Source: CBDCWO01 sp965223405 (lineage in GTDB: Bacteria > Bacteroidota > Bacteroidia > Chitinophagales > Saprospiraceae). From it: a stretch of 64,000 nt of DNA. The stretch covers positions 3,968,001 through 4,032,000 of the forward strand of contig CBDCWO010000006.1 in NCBI GenBank assembly GCA_965223405.1, in the 5' to 3' direction. The translations under genes were made by a program, and so were the position numbers. Below the pieces are notes generated by a model that did no database searches, had not been told where the DNA came from, and saw nothing but the letters and a program-made list of their open reading frames with translations. Positions 62,247 through 64,000 of the stretch are shown here, in pieces; positions within the stretch are counted from its first letter, which is position 1, and each line of letters begins with the position of its first letter.

Positions 62247-64000
62247 ATGAATAAAATGAAGTTTGGTGTAGCCCGTAGTATGATCGCTGTTCTTTGGATT
62301 TTTGGCTTTGCTTGTAGCAATAAAGTCGATCCACCAGCACCGTATGGGCCACTACCCAATGCACAGCAAATGCAATGGCATGAAACAGAGTTTTATGCCT
62401 TTGTATGTATTACCATAAACACATTTACAGACAAAGAGTGGGGATTTGGAGATGAATCACCAGAGTTGTTCAATCCTACCGAGTTTGATGCCGATCAAAT
62501 TGTATTGGTTTGTAAGGATGTCGGGATGAAAGGCGTAATGCTTACTGCAAAGCACCATGATGGATTTTGTCTTTGGCCAACCAAAACCACGGATCATAAT
62601 ATTACCAAATCACCATACAAAGATGGTAAAGGAGATATTGTAAAAGAAATTGCAGATGCTTGTCAAAGGCATGGATTAAAAATGGGCATGTACCTATCCC
62701 CCTGGGATCGTAATCATCCCGAGTACGGAAGGAAGGAGTATATTCCAGTGTTTAAAGAGCAGTTAAAAGAATTGCTTACATGGTATGGAGAAGTTTTTGA
62801 AGTGTGGTTCGATGGTGCCAATGGTGGTTCTGGCTATTACGGTGGAGCTAATGAAACACGTGAGATCGACCGGGTATCATATTATGAGTGGGATTCTGTT
62901 TTTGAAATGATTCGGGAGCTTCAACCGACAGCAGCTATCTTTTCTGATATCGGGTTGGATGCCCGATGGGTAGGGACAGAAGAAGGTTTTTCAGGGGACC
63001 CGTGTTGGCACAGATATACGCCAAAAGGTAGAGAGGATGGCGTGCCTCCAGCCAACGGGCAAACCAAATACTGGGAGTCCATTAATGGTCATCGTGATGG
63101 AAAATTTTGGATGCCGGCAGAGACAAACACGTCGATTCGCCCGGGATGGTTTTATCATGCAAGTGAAGATGACCGGGTAAAATCTCCTGAAACCCTGGTG
63201 AAATTGTATTATGAAAGCCTTGGGCATGGTACTACATTGATACTGAATTTACCACCCGATAGAAGGGGACTTATTCATAAAAATGACATTGGTTCGCTGA
63301 CAAAGTTCAAAGAAATCATTGAGGCCACTTTCGCTAAAGATTTGAGTGAGGGCGCTCTTTTCAAGGCTTCGAACATAAGAGGTGAAAGTAATTCATATGA
63401 TGTTGCTAATTTGAGAGACAATGATCAGCAGACTTATTGGGCTACTGATGATGAAGTGTTGACTCCTGAGTTGATTGTTGAATTTCCTGAAATCACAGAA
63501 TTCAATGTGGTGAACATTAGAGAATTCATACCACTAGGTCAGCGAATTTGGGGCTGGGCACTTGATAGATGGGAATATGACCAGTGGGTAGAGTTTGCTA
63601 AAAAAGAGTCCATAGGTCACAGGCGATTGTGGAAGGGTAGCCTGCAAACTACAGGAAAGATAAGGTTCCGAGTGACTGAGGCAGCGGCATGTCCCGTACT
63701 TACAGCTTTCTCAATTCACCTGCAGCCCATTACGATGGAACCTCCAATAATAAGCAGGGACAAATCCGGTATGGTAACTATTACAAGTACTGGTGAAATT
63801 AAATATACGATAGATGGCAGTGAGCCAAATGATCAAGCGTTAACCTATGATTCGCCAATCGATTTAAGAAGAGGAGGGATAGTAAAGTCCAAAACCTATT
63901 ATCGCGGTGAAAGTAGCTCAACTGCTACCGAGATTTTTACCCAGTCAAAGAAGAAATGGAACGTGGTTTCTGTAAGCTCTCATGAAGGACACAATGCACC
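62247..64000 (+). CDS. GH29 alpha-L-fucosidase lipoprotein (runs off right edge)
   Basis: At least 584 codons, open to the window end. The lipoprotein signal is WIFGFAC. Motifs: FYAFVCITINTFTDKEWGFG (Cys54 where the fucose-contacting His is usual), AKHHDGFCLWPT (His103/104), the likely nucleophile Asp189 in EVWFDGANGGSG, and DARWVGTEEGFS and IRPGWFYH. A discoidin-like region (about 360-490) and a chitobiase-C-like module (IKYTIDGSEPNDQALTYDSP) follow. The fragment ends in a new module starting KWNVVSVSSHEGHNAP, probably discoidin-like. It is closest by eye to the GH29 at 1514, not to the tandem pair at 42.5-46 kb. Confidence 0.88.
   Translation, partial: MNKMKFGVARSMIAVLWIFGFACSNKVDPPAPYGPLPNAQQMQWHETEFYAFVCITINTFTDKEWGFGDESPELFNPTEFDADQIVLVCKDVGMKGVMLTAKHHDGFCLWPTKTTDHNITKSPYKDGKGDIVKEIADACQRHGLKMGMYLSPWDRNHPEYGRKEYIPVFKEQLKELLTWYGEVFEVWFDGANGGSGYYGGANETREIDRVSYYEWDSVFEMIRELQPTAAIFSDIGLDARWVGTEEGFSGDPCWHRYTPKGREDGVPPANGQTKYWESINGHRDGKFWMPAETNTSIRPGWFYHASEDDRVKSPETLVKLYYESLGHGTTLILNLPPDRRGLIHKNDIGSLTKFKEIIEATFAKDLSEGALFKASNIRGESNSYDVANLRDNDQQTYWATDDEVLTPELIVEFPEITEFNVVNIREFIPLGQRIWGWALDRWEYDQWVEFAKKESIGHRRLWKGSLQTTGKIRFRVTEAAACPVLTAFSIHLQPITMEPPIISRDKSGMVTITSTGEIKYTIDGSEPNDQALTYDSPIDLRRGGIVKSKTYYRGESSSTATEIFTQSKKKWNVVSVSSHEGHNA

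Overview
The window comes from a member of the Bacteroidota, probably a free-living or marine type near the Saprospiria (the class is an inference). The evidence is a SusC/SusD pair with an ECF sigma factor and a FecR-type anti-sigma factor, a type IX secretion C-terminal domain, many lipoprotein signal peptides, a single-chain PurL, a LytS/LytTR two-component pair, and a TTG-N19-TATCTTTG promoter upstream of a tRNA-Lys. The dominant theme is breakdown of a fucosylated, N-acetylhexosamine-rich and probably sulfated glycan.

Layout. (1) 1-6130: start of a GH29 fucosidase (runs off the left edge), a GH29 fucosidase translationally coupled to a CBM9-like protein, and a divergent GH20 hexosaminidase. 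(2) 6156-13491: acetoacetyl-CoA synthetase, an MscS channel, a sigma factor with a TonB-like membrane protein, a divergent VWA protein, and a hypothetical protein. (3) 13764-19559: a divergent GH20-like enzyme facing a GH2 enzyme, then an OmpA-like protein. (4) 19774-33260: purL, an aminotransferase, a HEAT-repeat protein, a sulfatase, a VapBC-like toxin-antitoxin pair and a LytS/LytTR pair. The gaps in this part are filled with mosaic dispersed repeats. (5) 33410-34756: tRNA-Lys and a DUF2911-TPR protein. (6) 35685-64000: a polysaccharide-utilisation locus, all on the plus strand. Its order is sigma, FecR, SusC with an STN domain, SusD, two tandem divergent GH29 enzymes, a giant FG-GAP/vanadium-haloperoxidase/T9SS protein, GH20, GH2, a cluster of three gene fragments (GH42, GH29, sulfatase), a five-bladed propeller lipoprotein, a frameshifted SGNH esterase, a sulfatase, GH27, a PhoD-like phosphatase, and a GH29 that runs off the right edge.

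How they could work together. The STN-bearing SusC would bind an oligosaccharide and signal through FecR to the sigma factor, which turns on the locus. Surface and periplasmic enzymes would remove fucose (GH29), beta-HexNAc (GH20), beta-galactose-type residues (GH2), alpha-galactose or alpha-GalNAc (GH27), sulfate and esters. The left fucosidase/hexosaminidase groups have no SusCD of their own and may act on the same substrate; four of their enzymes share the same C-terminal module pair.

The points most worth a second look are the vanadium-haloperoxidase fusion with a complete vanadate-site motif inside a glycan locus, the GH29 enzymes with substituted active-site motifs, the recombination scar at 54.8-55.9 kb, and the mosaic repeat family at 13.6, 23.5-24.3, 25.6 and 32.8-33.3 kb.
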